Part shown: positions 1 through 11,441 of the stretch, one piece after another | Position numbering within the stretch: the first letter of the stretch is position 1 | Layout: the number at the start of each line of letters is the position of its first letter | Origin: Antrodiella citrinella | Lineage: Eukaryota > Basidiomycota > Agaricomycetes > Polyporales > Steccherinaceae | Assembly: GCA_004802725.1 (NCBI GenBank) | Contig: SGPM01000033.1 | Span: 1-64,000, forward strand | Length of the DNA stretch: 64,000 nucleotides | Direction: 5' to 3' | The notes under the pieces: generated by a model | Seen by the model: the letters and a program-made list of their open reading frames with translations, nothing else | Database searches by the model: none | What the model was told of the DNA's origin: nothing | Program-made: the position numbers and the translations under genes

Positions 1-649
1 ATTATACGACAATAGATAGCGATCGATGGACATTCGGACACCGGCGCTTCTCCGGCGCTTCCATCAAAGCCATGGTCGGTCATGACTAGCCATGGCTCGG
101 CAACGCTCGGTCACGGTCATTGGTCAATGACCGCGCCTCTCTGGTCACGACTTTCCAAGACTGTCTCGGTAGTACCAGACGGCTCTACCCGGTCGGAAAG
201 AATGAAGGAAACGACTAGGGTAGAACGTCTGGTGAGTTTCGTCTGACCGGGTGTGGGTGTTTGACAAGTGTCCCTACCAAAATGACAGGGAAGCAGCCAC
301 AAGCGCTCGTCTTGCACGAGCTTGCCTGTGTTGCGCAGGCTCTGAAAAAGCTGTTCGGTGTCCGAAAATCCTGAAAGCTACATCTTCAGGTTCACATGGG
401 TAGAGGCTACTCGAGAGCTACACGGGAAAGTGTTACGAGGAAGCCAAAAAAGAAAGTCACGTGCGGAAGACCCAGACGAAAGTGACCAGACGCTATAGCA
501 AAGTGTGTGCCTTCAAAATTTCGGGCTCCGATCGGGTTTTCCCGTGAGCCCAGGGAGCATGCCTTCCGCACACACTTTGCGCTGCGTCTGGTTCACGAGA
601 CTAGTGAAGATTCAGAGTGACAGTACTGTGGCGACTAGCACAAGAGCAG
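1..649. other. No gene recognised (left edge)
   Basis: Only short open frames are present and none has a recognisable domain. Around positions 70-130 there are short alternating repeats of the type TGGTCGGTCA / CGGTCACGGTCA. I see no RNA gene or convincing promoter. Confidence 0.5.
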
Positions 650-799
650 GGCCCCGACAAAACACCAAGCCGTCGTTCGAGTCTGACCCCTTTTTGCGTC
701 GCAAAGCCCGTCTTTCTCACCTCCCACAACCTCGAAATGGGTCTCAGTCTCAGCGCTGTTATCATAATAGCCACACTCTCAATATTGATAACCTTTGCG

Positions 800-1690
800 G
801 CCTTTTACTACTGTCGCCCGGTCTGTGTGCTAAACCATAGCATCATACCGTATCGAGATCACTCTTTTGCTGCATTGCGGAGGAGACTCCCCTGGAATCT
901 CTACCCCGCTGAGCGTGAGTGTGCCAGAAGGTATTATTTCAGGGTAAGTCTCCATGATATCATTGAGCTCAGTAGGTTCACTGGATGACATCAGATGCTT
1001 AACTGCGATAAACAAATATGTACCCATCATCGAAGGCTTCGAAGCTCAAGCGACTCCGTTCGGATGCGACATATGTCCATGTCGTTTTGTTTATATACGG
1101 TTCTTGCAGTATCGACTTGGATACATTCATGCGGACCTTTGCATCTTGGACAACCCTAGTGAGTGCTTATACTGTACCTCCTATAATGTGAACTAACAGA
1201 TTTATCCAATTTATTGGCAGGGTCTGATTTCGGGAAGGGCACCATGACCGTAGCATCATTCACCTTACAAATAGACTTTGACTATGCTTTTGTGGAGCAT
1301 ACCCATTGTTGTTGTTGTTGGTCATTAATCACTCCCCTCATTACTCTCATAATTCTGACATATCATGTCCCAGCAATTGGCACAACTAGCGCAGCAAGCG
1401 GCCCCAAGATGAAGCTGATAAAGTTTGACCGAGCCCTGTTACCCTTGTCTACCCGCCTGCCTGCTCCTGTTGTCTTTCCTCATCATGCAAAAACTTGTAG
1501 TTAGCATCCCGATGCACAATAACAAGTTTATTTTCCGAGGTTTGTCGGCGAGTATGTTCACCGGACTGGGACCCCGAGCCAGATTGCAGGGTGCAGACGA
1601 CACTCAGGCTCGGATTGGCTTGAACCCCCATCTGACCGCTGATACTAGTCAGTAGTTAGCGACGCCGCCACACCCAGAGTCCTGACCATG
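800..1690. other. Unshared insert within arm A
   Basis: This segment interrupts the inverted duplication and is absent from the other arm. It contains several 60-95 codon open frames without recognisable domains and no clear splice structure. I cannot assign a function. It could be a remnant of a mobile element or sequence deleted from the other copy. Confidence 0.4.
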
Positions 1691-2448
1691 ACCTTGTTCT
1701 CATCGACACGCCTACAGTACCACCCACCGGCGGCCACCTGTCAAACAAACTTCAAACTTCACAGCACCCCTGGAGGATGCCGTCACCCCTTGGGCCGTTG
1801 TACTATTTGCGCCTGTTGGGCAATGGCTTCCTGGGACTTTCCAATTCTAGGACCCGGGAGGACGTCAACGAAACAACGAAACAATGAACGTTGAACGTTG
1901 AACCTTGCATGCTTGCCGGCAAGCTTTGATGTTGCGACCGTCTGATTAAACCAGTGAGGGTCCTCCGCTACCTTATTGACATTGTTTTCCAGTCAGTCAG
2001 TGCGCTACGCGCCAACTCTCAAGACAAGAGACAAGTCATCGGACTCGGAGTCCCCACATACAGAGAGAGAGAAAAGAAACACAGGTATAAGTAAAGCTGG
2101 AACTAGGTAGGGTTCTACTGACTGTAACATATTATCATAATATACGTATACCGCAGCGCCGCCGTTCTGGGAGGGGGTAACGCGAATGTCCTGCATACCC
2201 CCGCGCGCGCAGCGAAAAAAAAAAAGTGTATGAGAGTTATGATATGAAAGGGACAGAAGGGGGAGACGTGAGGTGCAGAAATGCAAAATGCAAACGAAAA
2301 AACGGAGGAGCGAACACCGAAGACCCGGCGAGACGGAGGAGGGTGAACGTATGCGTGGAAAAGGATATGCTATTGCAATGAGAACAACACGAATGGGAGA
2401 GAACAAAAACACAACGGGGGGTTACGAGATGTCTGTGTTTACACTTGT

Positions 2449-2473
2449 GATATGATATGATATGATATGATCG
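2449..2473. repeat. GATAT-type microsatellite
   Basis: Five-base unit TGATA repeated about four to five times inside arm A of the inverted duplication. The other arm has lost the array at the matching place. Confidence 0.6.
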
Positions 2474-2819
2474 TACACAAAAGAGAGGATCCGCTGCATA
2501 ATTTTTCACGGAGAGGAAGACGGGCCTGAGGTTAACGGTTAACGGGATTTGATTACATGTGTGTGGATAAGCAGAGAGAATAGTGAGCGAAACAGAGTGA
2601 GGGAAAAACAACAATGGGGAGGAAATATATGCGTGAGCGGCCGTTGGGGTCGTCATCATCGACGTTCTCTGGCGCGATTGGTATCTGTGAACACAAATCT
2701 CATCTTGGCTTGTCTCACCGCAACGTGCAGGAGTACAAACCAAGGAGGTGGGGAAGGGTACACAACCCTCGACCAGGGGGCGTGTCGGTGGGGGTATGAT
2801 GCATGACTTGCAGGAAGGA

Positions 2820-4467
2820 TCAGCTCGGCGACGGCGGTTGCATATTCAGCGACCGCTGCGTCTGCTTCGACGACGGGTGATACGACCGCGACGACTGAGA
2901 CTGCAGCTGAAACCCAAGCAACTTATCCTCCACGCTCCTCCGAATCTTCGACTCGTCGTCCGCCATCATCTCCGCCTCCTTCCGCCGCCGCCGTTCGTCC
3001 TCCAACCTGCTCTCGACCACCCGCAGCGACGCCTTGGACCGGCTCGCCTCCGCCTGCGCGTCCGCGAGCTGGTCGGACATCCGCATGGACATCGTATGCG
3101 CGTCCGTCGACTGGCGCTTCAGCGCATCGATCTCCTTCTGCATCCGATCCAGCTTCGTCTCGACGCTCTCTGACAGACCCGAGCCGGACGAACTGGGGTA
3201 GCTCGGCGACGAGAACGCGCCGTGCAGACCACCGGGGCTCGCCCGCGGGTAGGGCTGGTACCGCGAGGGATGGTACGATTGTGGATACGACGTCCGTGGG
3301 GGCATATGTTCCGGATGTGTGGGATACGACGGGTGCGCAGCGTGGTGTGGGTGTGACGCGTGATGCGATGAATGACTGCGATGGTGGTCAGGCTGATCCC
3401 TGTACGCCGAATGCTCTCTGTACCTCGGAGGTGATGGCGGCGGGGGCAGATGGTGGTCGTACTGGTATGGTGAACTATCCTCGCTCTCATAATCGTCCTC
3501 CGTCCCGCCCTGCCCATCATCCAACGTCAGATCATCCTCATCCACATCGTCATACCCCCGACCCGCCCTCATCGCGGTATGGGAGAACGAATGCGCGTCG
3601 ACCGGTCTGAGGGTGCCCGTGGCCGCGGCCGTGGACGCAGAGGTTGCATTGGGGTGCATGGGGGGTTCGGCATCGACGCGTGCGGCAGATTCTTGCAGTT
3701 CTTTCAGCTTGTCTTTCAGCCTTTGTGGATGCTCCGGCTTCTTGGGTGGGTCTGGGGGCAATGGTTCGCCATTGGCGGCCTTCTTGCGTCCCCCGCGTTT
3801 GCGAGGTCGTTTCGTGCCTGGCGGGGCCAAGAGGTTGACGGTCCAGTACGAGCCGAAGCCAGGCTCTGTCGCAGGACGTGGTTGGCGTTCAAAGAGCCTG
3901 TTGAGCGAGAGGTGGTGGCGAACGGATTGCTAGAGGGAAACGAAAAAAACATGCGTTGAGAACCCCACGTGCCTGGATGATGATCAAGAGACGCTGGCTC
4001 ACCTTCCACGCAGGACCCGCCGTGGTGTAATAGGCGTACTTCTTCTCCATCGCTGCGTAAATCTCTCGGATGGTGAGCCTCTTCTTTGGACTGCCGAGGA
4101 TCGCACATCGCAGGATGACGGGGAGGGTGTGCTGTGGCCTGCCGTCGGTGTCGGGGAGACAGTCGAGGGTATCGGGGCAGTTGTCGTGCTTGGGGTGGGA
4201 GCGGGAGAGCAGCTCGCTCTGGTAGTAGGTGGGCTCGGAGGAGGTNGCGCGTTCGAGAGACTCGAGCTCGCCGTCTGGAGAGGGTGAGCCTGCGCTGTGG
4301 TCGTCGGACTGGACGGTGGCCATGTCGAGACGGGCGGGGGTCGGGGTCGGGGTCGGGGTCGCGGGCGGGAGAGCGGTGGTGGGGGGCAGGGTGTCAGAGG
4401 GGTGTGCGGGGGCGGAGTAGGACTGGAATGTATTTTGCGGGTTGAGGAGGGTGTTCAGACTGGCCAT
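2820..4467 (-). CDS. Forkhead-domain transcription factor
   Basis: Nuclear DNA-binding regulator of about 524 residues in two exons: 4467-4003 (155 codons) and 3929-2820. The donor GTGAGC and acceptor TAG lie inside the DNA-binding domain, and the phase is exact. Residues about 106-190 form the forkhead domain: a helix-1 region with LPVILRCAILGSPKKRLTI, then REIYAAME, a GPAWK/QSVRHHLSLN recognition helix, and a wing with FGSYWTVN followed by basic RKRGGRKK. The N-terminus is rich in Ser, Pro and Thr. The middle is rich in His, Pro and Tyr. Residues about 400-495 form a charged coiled coil. The ATG at 4467 was chosen because it starts the conserved-looking MASLNTLLNPQ segment. An in-frame ATG lies 90 bases upstream. 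One ambiguous base (N at 4246) falls in exon 1. A fragment of the 3' end is duplicated at about 28970. The regulatory target is unknown. Confidence 0.85.
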
Positions 4468-4647
4468 TGGGACAGAGGGGGGATGGGAGGGAAGGAGGGA
4501 AGGACGACGAGTTGATAAGGCAATCATTTGTCGGCCCCGTTGTCCTTGTGGGTCCACACCAGGGGGGGCCTGTCCAGATCCCGATCTCTCCCGGCGCTGT
4601 TCTTATTGTTTGCTCTCTTTGTTCTCTACGAATACAATGAACCTTCC

Positions 4648-4685
<38 letters not shown>

Positions 4686-4950
4686 TCGTCGTTGTCCCTC
4701 GTGAAATAGATCAACGGCATTTTATGTAACCGGCGCGCGCCCGGAAGCTTCCCCCATCCGCCGTGACGTTTCGGCCATTAAAGTTTCAGTTGGACTCTGT
4801 GTGCCCCCGTTCACGCAATGTGGGTCCCTGTGGCCCTCCCCATCCCACAACACCCCCGCACATAGACACCAACTCATCTTCCACTCATTTATAAATACAT
4901 GCTCCAGTCCACAAAACATCGCCTGCAAAGACCACACACTCCACCACCCC
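4468..4950. other. Intergenic region and forkhead 5' flank
   Basis: This is the upstream region of the forkhead gene on the minus strand and the 3' flank of the NIPSNAP gene. It contains the CGT microsatellite. No other gene is seen. Confidence 0.5.
4652..4692. repeat. (CGT)n trinucleotide microsatellite
   Basis: About twelve near-perfect CGT units, about 200 bases upstream of the forkhead start codon, so within its likely 5' UTR or promoter. Length variation between strains would be expected for such an array. Confidence 0.85.
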
Positions 4951-6401
4951 TCACTTCAGCGGGCTGTACGGCAGCGGCTGCAGGATCAGCGAGTCCATAA
5001 ACTTCGAGTACTGCGACGTCTGTCGGCCATTGTCAGCAAACACAATCACCACACGCAGCTCCAACCAGCCTACCTTGGTCACCGTATCCGACCACCCGTC
5101 CTGCTGCCAAGCCTTCTCACGCAGCTCCTTTCGCGTCTTCAAATCTCTGCAACAAAAGACCCAAATGAGCTACGCACTTCGCACACAACAAAAGCAAACT
5201 AGACTGACGGATACTGCCACAGGTGGTACACTTCGTGCAGACGTCCGACTTGAGAGAACCATGCACCCACCGGCTCTAACAACTTCCGCCGAGCCTCGAT
5301 GCCTCTGCGCCTGGTAAATCCGCCGATACCACATCAGAACAATGGAAACAACAAAAAGAAGAGCGCTTAGTCCACACCATGTATGCTCCCATTCCAGCAA
5401 TGTACCCGCTTTCAGCTGGTACCTCCTCAACTCGAATATCCCGCCCTCGGTGTGTGGAGGTGCTGTCGGGAAAAAGTTGAACTCTTGGCACAGCGACGAC
5501 GATCGTGAATTTAGATAGGGTATCATCTTGTTGTACGCATGGATATGCTGCAGCCCGACAATTGTCGTTAGCTCGTACCCTATATCAAGCGGCGGGTCAA
5601 AAAACTCACTTCGGAGTTGCGTATCTTTGCAACCGTCTTGTCGTATCCATCGTAATTCTCATACTCCAAAATATGATCTGCGATACATTCGGGGACCATT
5701 AGCCCACTATGTCGGAAACAAAAAAGACAACGGACACGCACAAAAGGTATCCTGCTCGCCCACGACAGTCTCCCAGCTCCCGGTCAGCTTCACATGCAAC
5801 TCTGGGTCATCCTTGATCGTGGCATAGTACCCCTCGCTGCAGAACAAGCTCAGCACACACTGCAGCTAACACATCAGAGCATATCACGACGTACGCGGCC
5901 TTCTTGTACTCCTCCACAGCGTCCGGTTTCACACGGTGAACTTACACAGCGAACCCTCGTCAGTCGGTCATCAGGGATGACAGAGGTAAATGCGCGCACC
6001 TTCGAAGCCGTGGACGTACTTGCCGCGCGCGACCAACCTGGAATGCTGCTGTATCGAAACGTCACCTTCAGCCTTTGCCTCTGGGGAGCCGTGGAGGATC
6101 GTCTGAGGAAGCGCGGATGATAAATGAATGCAAGCCGCACCGTACAATTTTGCGTCACCACGGCCAACAACACGCGCAAGTGAAGTCACGACGACGGCGA
6201 CGACGGGAAACGATATGCAAAAATCAGACACGTTTTGGTCAGATGGGGCTGTCTTCGACGAAGGGCGAGAGTTCGCCTGGTCGAGCACGGTGGAGTGGCT
6301 CTCACCTGAACAGAGATGGCCCGCCTGGTCTGGAGTCTGAGCGGGGTGGATGGGCTGGCGGTGGACGGCCTCACTGCGCGTGCGCTGAGTCTGCTGAACA
6401 T
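4951..6401 (-). CDS. NIPSNAP-family protein, probably mitochondrial
   Basis: Nine exons give 273 residues, and every junction keeps phase: 6401-6306, 6102-6000, 5940-5895, 5836-5742, 5677-5610, 5547-5378, 5310-5209, 5146-5074 and 5019-4951. The N-terminus (MFSRLSARAVRPSTASPS) is rich in Arg and Ser and lacks acidic residues, as in mitochondrial presequences. The protein has two ferredoxin-like alpha/beta repeats typical of NIPSNAP. The first includes VHRVKPDAVEEYKKA and ELHVKLTGSWETVVGEQD. The second includes FELRRYQLKAGTLLEWEHTW, then RLHEVYHLWQYPDLKTRKE and the C-terminal FMDSLILQPLPYSPLK. The animal family is linked to mitochondria and mitophagy signalling. The biochemical role in fungi is not established. 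Confidence 0.88.
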
Positions 6402-6562
6402 AGCGGCGGCGACGAGAACGACAGTGACGAAGACAAGAACAAGAAAAGTAGTGAGCAGGGAGACGGTGTGGAGGGAGTGTGGAAGAGGCGAGGGGATCGT
6501 CGCAGCCGGCGCTCCTCATAAATTGATGGCGGGCGCCTACGCGCTCTTTCTCCACATTTGGT

Positions 6563-8500
6563 ATGCCGTCACTGTCCTGGAAGGTCTCTATCTTTCCAAT
6601 ATGTGTTGCTGTTTCTTTCTATGTGTATCTGGATGTTCTAAAGCCAAATACTGCTGGATTGTATGCTGAGCTGCAGCGACTCGACGTCTTTCCTGGGACC
6701 CCGGGTCGAGAATCACATGGAAGTGGTTACCCCACAACGGATACGACTGCTGTCGTCCTCAACTGGTCTCGCTTCCCCAACGTCCAATTAATATCCTCTC
6801 TTTTATGTGGTCCTTGGTTGGATGGAATTATAAAAGAAGTCGTCATTTGGAACAACAATCCCAACAAGATTTATCACAGTGTGTGCATTTGCCAGCTTAC
6901 TTGCTGTTTAGGACGCTAAACTGACACTAGGAAACCGATATAGGACTTTACACATACAGGCTGTTCGCGGTCAAAGCTGCGCATCCATAACTCACCCGAG
7001 AATGTGTACTTTCAAGCGCGGTTCATCGCATGTGCGCACGCGAGCACGCCGTACTGCTTCATCCAGGTGAGCGACATGCGGATCCAACATATCAATTATC
7101 CTGAACCTGACACGTTTTGCAGGACGACGACTACCTCGTCCGCGCAGAGATCATCCACATGCTCCATACCCGCCTCAACCAGACTTCACACCCACACACC
7201 ATTCACCTCCTCCCACCACACGAACACCTCTCCACCACCCTACGCGAGATCCACGTCCTCCCTCCTTCAACCCATCCAGTACACACGTCGTTCGCGTGGC
7301 TAGGACACGGAACGATGTTACATCGGTCCGAGGCCGTAGCCTTCCTCGCGTTGCTGACGCGTCTCAACGCGTCGGAAGATGAGATGCGGATGGCTGATAA
7401 TTATTATACGGTGCTGGGGAACCGTGTGCCGGAGGTATGGTTGGACCAGGGGGTCGAGTTGGGTGGGGGCCAGCCATTTACGGTCGGAGGAGAGGGCGAG
7501 TCGCGAAATGCGAGGCATATCGTATGTTGACTACTTTTATCTTGTGAACCTCGTTGAACGGGTTGTTCTAGCTTCGGGCTACGGAGTACCTCAAGGATGT
7601 TCTGCGGGTTCAGAGCTCAGAGATGCCGTTTTACACGTCTGTGGAAACTGGCGATGTGCTGCCCGAGCACGTAACACGAGCAGCCTGCAGGGGCATCTCG
7701 TGTCTCTTGGAGACGAATATTCGATTGCTACCGGATGGCATGGTCCACGCTAGCGACGATGTCAGCGACATCTTGAAGCAGGAAGAGACCAACCTGAAGA
7801 CACTAGGCCCAGATAGTATATCACGCTATATAGGCCATCCACCATCTCATGCAGTAGACGGCGATCCGTCCACATTCTTTGAGAGTCCTTTTGGTGCGTT
7901 GGTTCAACACGACGCAACGCTACTTACTGACCTTGCGCGTTTCGACAAGGCGCCACGCAGGGCGACTACATCACGCTACACGTCGCCGAAGACCTCACCA
8001 TGACGCAACCTGACGACGACACGTTTGCGCTGGCGCTGAACATGACGTGGACGGTAGACGCAGACACGGAGCGTATTCTCCCCCACGTCTCCGTGCGAAC
8101 TTCACACAACGGCGATGACTGGGTACGAACAGATCACCACGACCCGCTTCCGCCCATACCACGCACTCACTCACCCTCTCTTTATTTTAACCTGTAGTGT
8201 CCCGTCGCGACGAAAATGCGATGTGCTGATACCGAGACTGAGGGTCCGGCTCGCGCTGATCCGCACTCATTACCACAAATGCATATGCGTCAATGCAGTG
8301 TTCAGGTTCAGACCTGGACTCGCAGCAGCCCTGCGTCGTCTGTCGGCGGTGATAGTGCTAGGGGTACCGCAATCACTGGCTGTGATGATGGGTCCCAGTT
8401 TGCGCTGGCTCGGTATGTCCGTGCCGAGGTTCAAGGTGAGGTGGGGGCGGACTTGCCGCGGTGGAGGGTGTACGATGTCTCTGTGCGGATGGCGGTATGA
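6563..8500 (+). CDS. Glycosyltransferase-like type II membrane protein
   Basis: Several exons. The start at 6563 is followed by a hydrophobic segment (WKVSIFPICVAVSFYVYL) that fits a signal anchor, so the protein likely sits in the Golgi or ER with a luminal catalytic part. After it comes VVLNWSRFPNVQLISSLL and VVIWNNNP, a fold start seen in nucleotide-sugar transferases. An intron follows (about 6870-6942, joining to DFTHTGCSR). Next are HNSPENVYFQARFIACA and a DDD triad in FIQDDDYLV, the kind of acidic motif that binds metal and sugar nucleotide. Then come HTSFAWLGHGTML and MADNYYTVLGNRVPEVW. After residue about 330 there is a beta-rich domain with HAVDGDPSTFFESP, reminiscent of F5/8 type C (discoidin) modules, ending at RWRVYDVSVRMAV. 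The acceptor sugar is unknown. The coding span is well supported, and exact junctions near 6870 and 8130 are less so. Confidence 0.7.
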
Positions 8501-8743
8501 TCTTGAGGGTGCATGTTTGCGCACACTCGGTATCGCAATAGCTGTTGTAGTTGTGCAATACTGGTCCTCTGCAAATGTGACGATGTCAATGATTAAGATC
8601 GGGTGTTATCTTATCTTAAATCACCCGGCGCCCCGGATCCGGCCTCGAGCCTTCTTTCTCCTTAGCACAGTCGCTACTACCTGGAAGAGACATGCCGCCT
8701 CCTTAGAAATTCATACCTTTTACCACCACCACCGTCCTCGACG

Positions 8744-10394
8744 ATGCAGAGTGGTGTAGTGCGCAGAGTCGCGGCGATCCGACCGACGACGTGTGGGGCG
8801 AAGACGGCGGGGTCTGTAAGGGCGACAAAAATGTTGAACAAGGTCACGGTGTGTAGGCTCGTCCGCGAAGCTAAAGGTGCATTGGGTTTACCTTGCGTTA
8901 TAGCACGACATACGACGTGGACTGAAAACGTATGCGTCGAATCAGGCACAGCCTTCAGACGTGCCGATATACCACCCCGACGCAAGAACGCTAGCCAAGG
9001 TGTGTATAGAAACGCTTGTAAAACTCCTGTTATTAATCTAAACGACAACTGCTCAGTCTAGGATCGCAGAGATTGACTCAAAACGCTCTCCGGTATCGCC
9101 ATTCTTGATCGACTCATTCAGTCGGCGACATGACTACCTGCGAATCTCACTCACGGAGAAGTGCAACCTACGATGTAGGTGCTACTGCAACCTCACGTGC
9201 ATGTTGGGGTTTGTTGCTGATTATGGATGGAATCGCTAGGTTTCTACTGCATGCCAGAAGAAGGCGTGGAGCTCTCGCCGAATGGGAACATCATGACAGA
9301 CGACGAGGTCGTCCGTCTTGCGACGTTGTTTGTGAGGAACGGTGTGACAAAGATCCGATTGACGGGAGGAGAACCTACAGTGAGGAAAGGGCTTGTCGAG
9401 TTGGTCGGTATGTCTGCTTTGTGATCGTGTGGCTGTTCCGCAGGCTCACCTTCTATGTCCGTAGGGCGACTGAATGAACTACGGAAATACGGACTGCAGT
9501 CCATAGGGATGACTACCAACGGAATTGCATTACATCGCAAAATCCCGACTTTGGTTGAGAACGGTCTGACACACCTGAATATCAGGCACGTGTTCACTCA
9601 GATATTTGTTCTCTGGATGGTTGCTGACTCTCACTGACAGCTTGGACACCCTTGACCCATTCAAATTCGAAATCATGACGCGCCGAAGGGGGCACGATGC
9701 CGTGCTGAAGTCCATAGACACTGCCCTCGCCTCACCAGAACTGCGTTCCGTCAAGCTGAACGTCGTAGTCATCAAAGGGCTTAACGACACCGAAGTCCTC
9801 GACTTCTTGGAGCTGACAAAGCACCAGGATCTATCTGTGCGGTTCATCGAGTTCATGCCTTTCACCGGTATGTCAAGGGCTTCTCCCTCGAAGCCATGAC
9901 TAACACGATTTGCTTCTCGAAGGCAATCATTGGGATAAAGCGAAGATGCTTCCTTCTTCCGAACTGCTTGCTCGCGTAACGGAGAAGCATCCCTTGGTCA
10001 TGAAGGCTTCCGATGAGCTGAATGATACCGCTCGCAGTTATACCATACCGGGATACCGAGGCAGCTTCGGCTTCATCAGCAGCATGTCCGACCATTTCTG
10101 TGGATCGTGTAATCGTCTGCGCCTCACGGCGGATGGTCAGATCAAGGTGAGATTGCCTCCCAATCACGTCACATTTGTCATAGAGGGATACGTCTAAACT
10201 TGCATTGCATGGACCAGGTCTGTCTGTTTGACGCAAAAGAGATTTCACTCCGAGACCAGATGCGACAAGGCGCAGCAGACGAGGAATTGATGCAAACTAT
10301 CGGACGTGCGGTGGGAGCGAAGAATGAGAAACACGCGGGGATGGAGGACATTGACGTTGTCACTAACCGACCCATGATCTTAATTGGTGGTTGA
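8744..10394 (+). CDS. MOCS1A: GTP 3',8-cyclase, MoaA / MOCS1A type
   Basis: Radical-SAM enzyme for the first step of molybdenum cofactor synthesis: GTP to 3',8-cyclo-dihydro-GTP, together with MoaC. Exon 1 (8744-8815) encodes a basic, Arg/Ala-rich start that fits mitochondrial import. The next exons carry [13 protein letters not shown] and [15 protein letters not shown]. The N-terminal 4Fe-4S site reads [13 protein letters not shown] (CxxxCxxC) and is assembled across an intron ending [19 protein letters not shown] is the SAM-binding GGE motif. The C-terminal cluster is [15 protein letters not shown] followed after an intron by VCLF, giving Cx2Cx13C. The protein ends in MILIGG, the C-terminal double glycine required in this family, directly followed by TGA. 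The MoaC reading frame follows in the same frame. Confidence 0.92.
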
Positions 10395-10430
10395 GTCTAC
10401 TCCTCTGACCCATTCCGTCCACCCCTTCTC

Positions 10431-11441
10431 ATGCTGTCATGCTTTCCAACGGTGGCGGTCTATGGGCTGCGTATAGGTATCCTTCACACACCCAAAGCGA
10501 TGCCTGTAGGACCAATACCTGCCCGGAGAACCGCGGATGCCATAGCCAAGAGCGCATCCAGGAGACTTCGCCCGAATATTCTAGGGTTGGACAAATCCTT
10601 TTTCCGCTACCATCGGAGTAGGGCACCCTCCCCGTTGAGCCCTACACACCATCACCACCAACAACTCTGTTTCAGGTCTGACTCCTCATCAGCCGCGTCC
10701 TCAATCGCATCGGGCGGCGCACACAGCAGCGCTGCTGGGGAGACTCAAACTCGTCTTACGCACATCGATGAAACGGGGAGACCTGCCATGGTTGACGTCT
10801 CTCTGAAGGCACCGACTACACGCACTGCAACGGCGTCGGGAAGAATCTTCATACCCAAGATCGCATATGATCTCATGACCCTTCTCCCACCCTCAACCGA
10901 ACACCCCGGTGCCACAGACGGACCCGATGCAAAATTTCAGGAAACCTATTCTCCGAAATTGGAGGAAGCGAAAGCGAAGGCGCGATCGAAAGGCGACGTG
11001 CTCACCGTCGCCCAGTTAGCGGCTATCATGGGCTGCAAACGTACCTCGGACCTGATCCCCCTCTGCCATCCGCTTCCGCTCACGAATATCTCAGTCCGAC
11101 TCTTCCCTGAGTTTCACCCTCTTCGGACCGGACGCCATGCGTCTGTTGAGGATCAGACTAGCGGCAACGAGGCAGGGGCAATTTCCGGACAGGCCAACCT
11201 AGAAGACTGTTTGCAATCAGGACCTTCCCACTACAGCGTCATGTGCCAGGCCACGGTGTCCTGTGAGGGTAAGACGGGCGTCGAGATGGAGGCTCTGACA
11301 GCTGTGTCTGTGGGCTTGTTGACGGTGTGGGACATGCTCAAGGCAGTGGCTGGGAAGGAGATGGTTATCGGGGAGATCGTCGTGGAAAGGAAGGAGGGTG
11401 GAAAGAGTGGGGACTTTGTGAGGACGCATACTAGGCTATGA
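10431..11441 (+). CDS. MOCS1B: Cyclic pyranopterin monophosphate synthase, MoaC / MOCS1B type
   Basis: Second enzyme of molybdopterin precursor formation, turning the MoaA product into cPMP. The MoaC domain begins near 10750 (TRLTHIDETGRPAMVDVS) and runs to the stop at 11441. Diagnostic pieces are VAQLAAIMGCKRTSDLIP, LCHPLPLTNISV, GVEMEALTAVSVGLLTV and WDMLKAVAGKEMV. The last holds the catalytic Asp and Lys. A hydrophilic insert of about 40 residues lies between FPEFHPL and SHYSVMCQAT. The ATG at 10431 is the first after the MoaA stop. The first about 110 residues look like linker (Ser, His, Pro, Arg) and are not conserved. The frame is the same as MoaA, separated by one TGA at 10392-10394 and 12 open codons, so it may be made as a fusion, by readthrough, from an alternatively spliced mRNA or as a second cistron. 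Confidence 0.9.
   Translation: MLSCFPTVAVYGLRIGILHTPKAMPVGPIPARRTADAIAKSASRRLRPNILGLDKSFFRYHRSRAPSPLSPTHHHHQQLCFRSDSSSAASSIASGGAHSSAAGETQTRLTHIDETGRPAMVDVSLKAPTTRTATASGRIFIPKIAYDLMTLLPPSTEHPGATDGPDAKFQETYSPKLEEAKAKARSKGDVLTVAQLAAIMGCKRTSDLIPLCHPLPLTNISVRLFPEFHPLRTGRHASVEDQTSGNEAGAISGQANLEDCLQSGPSHYSVMCQATVSCEGKTGVEMEALTAVSVGLLTVWDMLKAVAGKEMVIGEIVVERKEGGKSGDFVRTHTRL

Larger units (their letters stand above)
650..3300 (-). repeat. Inverted duplication, arm A
   Basis: Read on the minus strand, this arm matches 28965-30345 on the plus strand. The match starts inside the 3' coding part of the forkhead gene (about 3180-3300), runs through its 3' flank (about 1690-2800), and resumes at about 650-800. 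The stretch 800-1690 has no counterpart in the other arm, so it is an insertion here or a deletion there. Shared signatures include the GTTAAACC/GGTTAAC stretch near 2530, the segment with TGGCGCGATTGGTATCTGTG near 2670, and a run reading ACTCTCAATATTGATAA near 775. No transposase, terminal repeat or reverse transcriptase is visible. I infer an old segmental duplication that diverged by small indels. Confidence 0.7.

Noticed and set aside
650..3300. Terminal inverted repeats of a giant transposon bounded by arms A and B
   Set aside because: The arms include forkhead coding sequence and the DNA between them consists of ordinary housekeeping genes. No transposase or target-site repeat is seen.
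10387..10675. Simple intron from the MoaA double glycine (GT at 10387 or 10390) to the TTTCAG acceptor at 10675 that would fuse MoaA to MoaC
   Set aside because: The phases do not match, so this splice would shift the MoaC frame. Another splice or readthrough would be needed.
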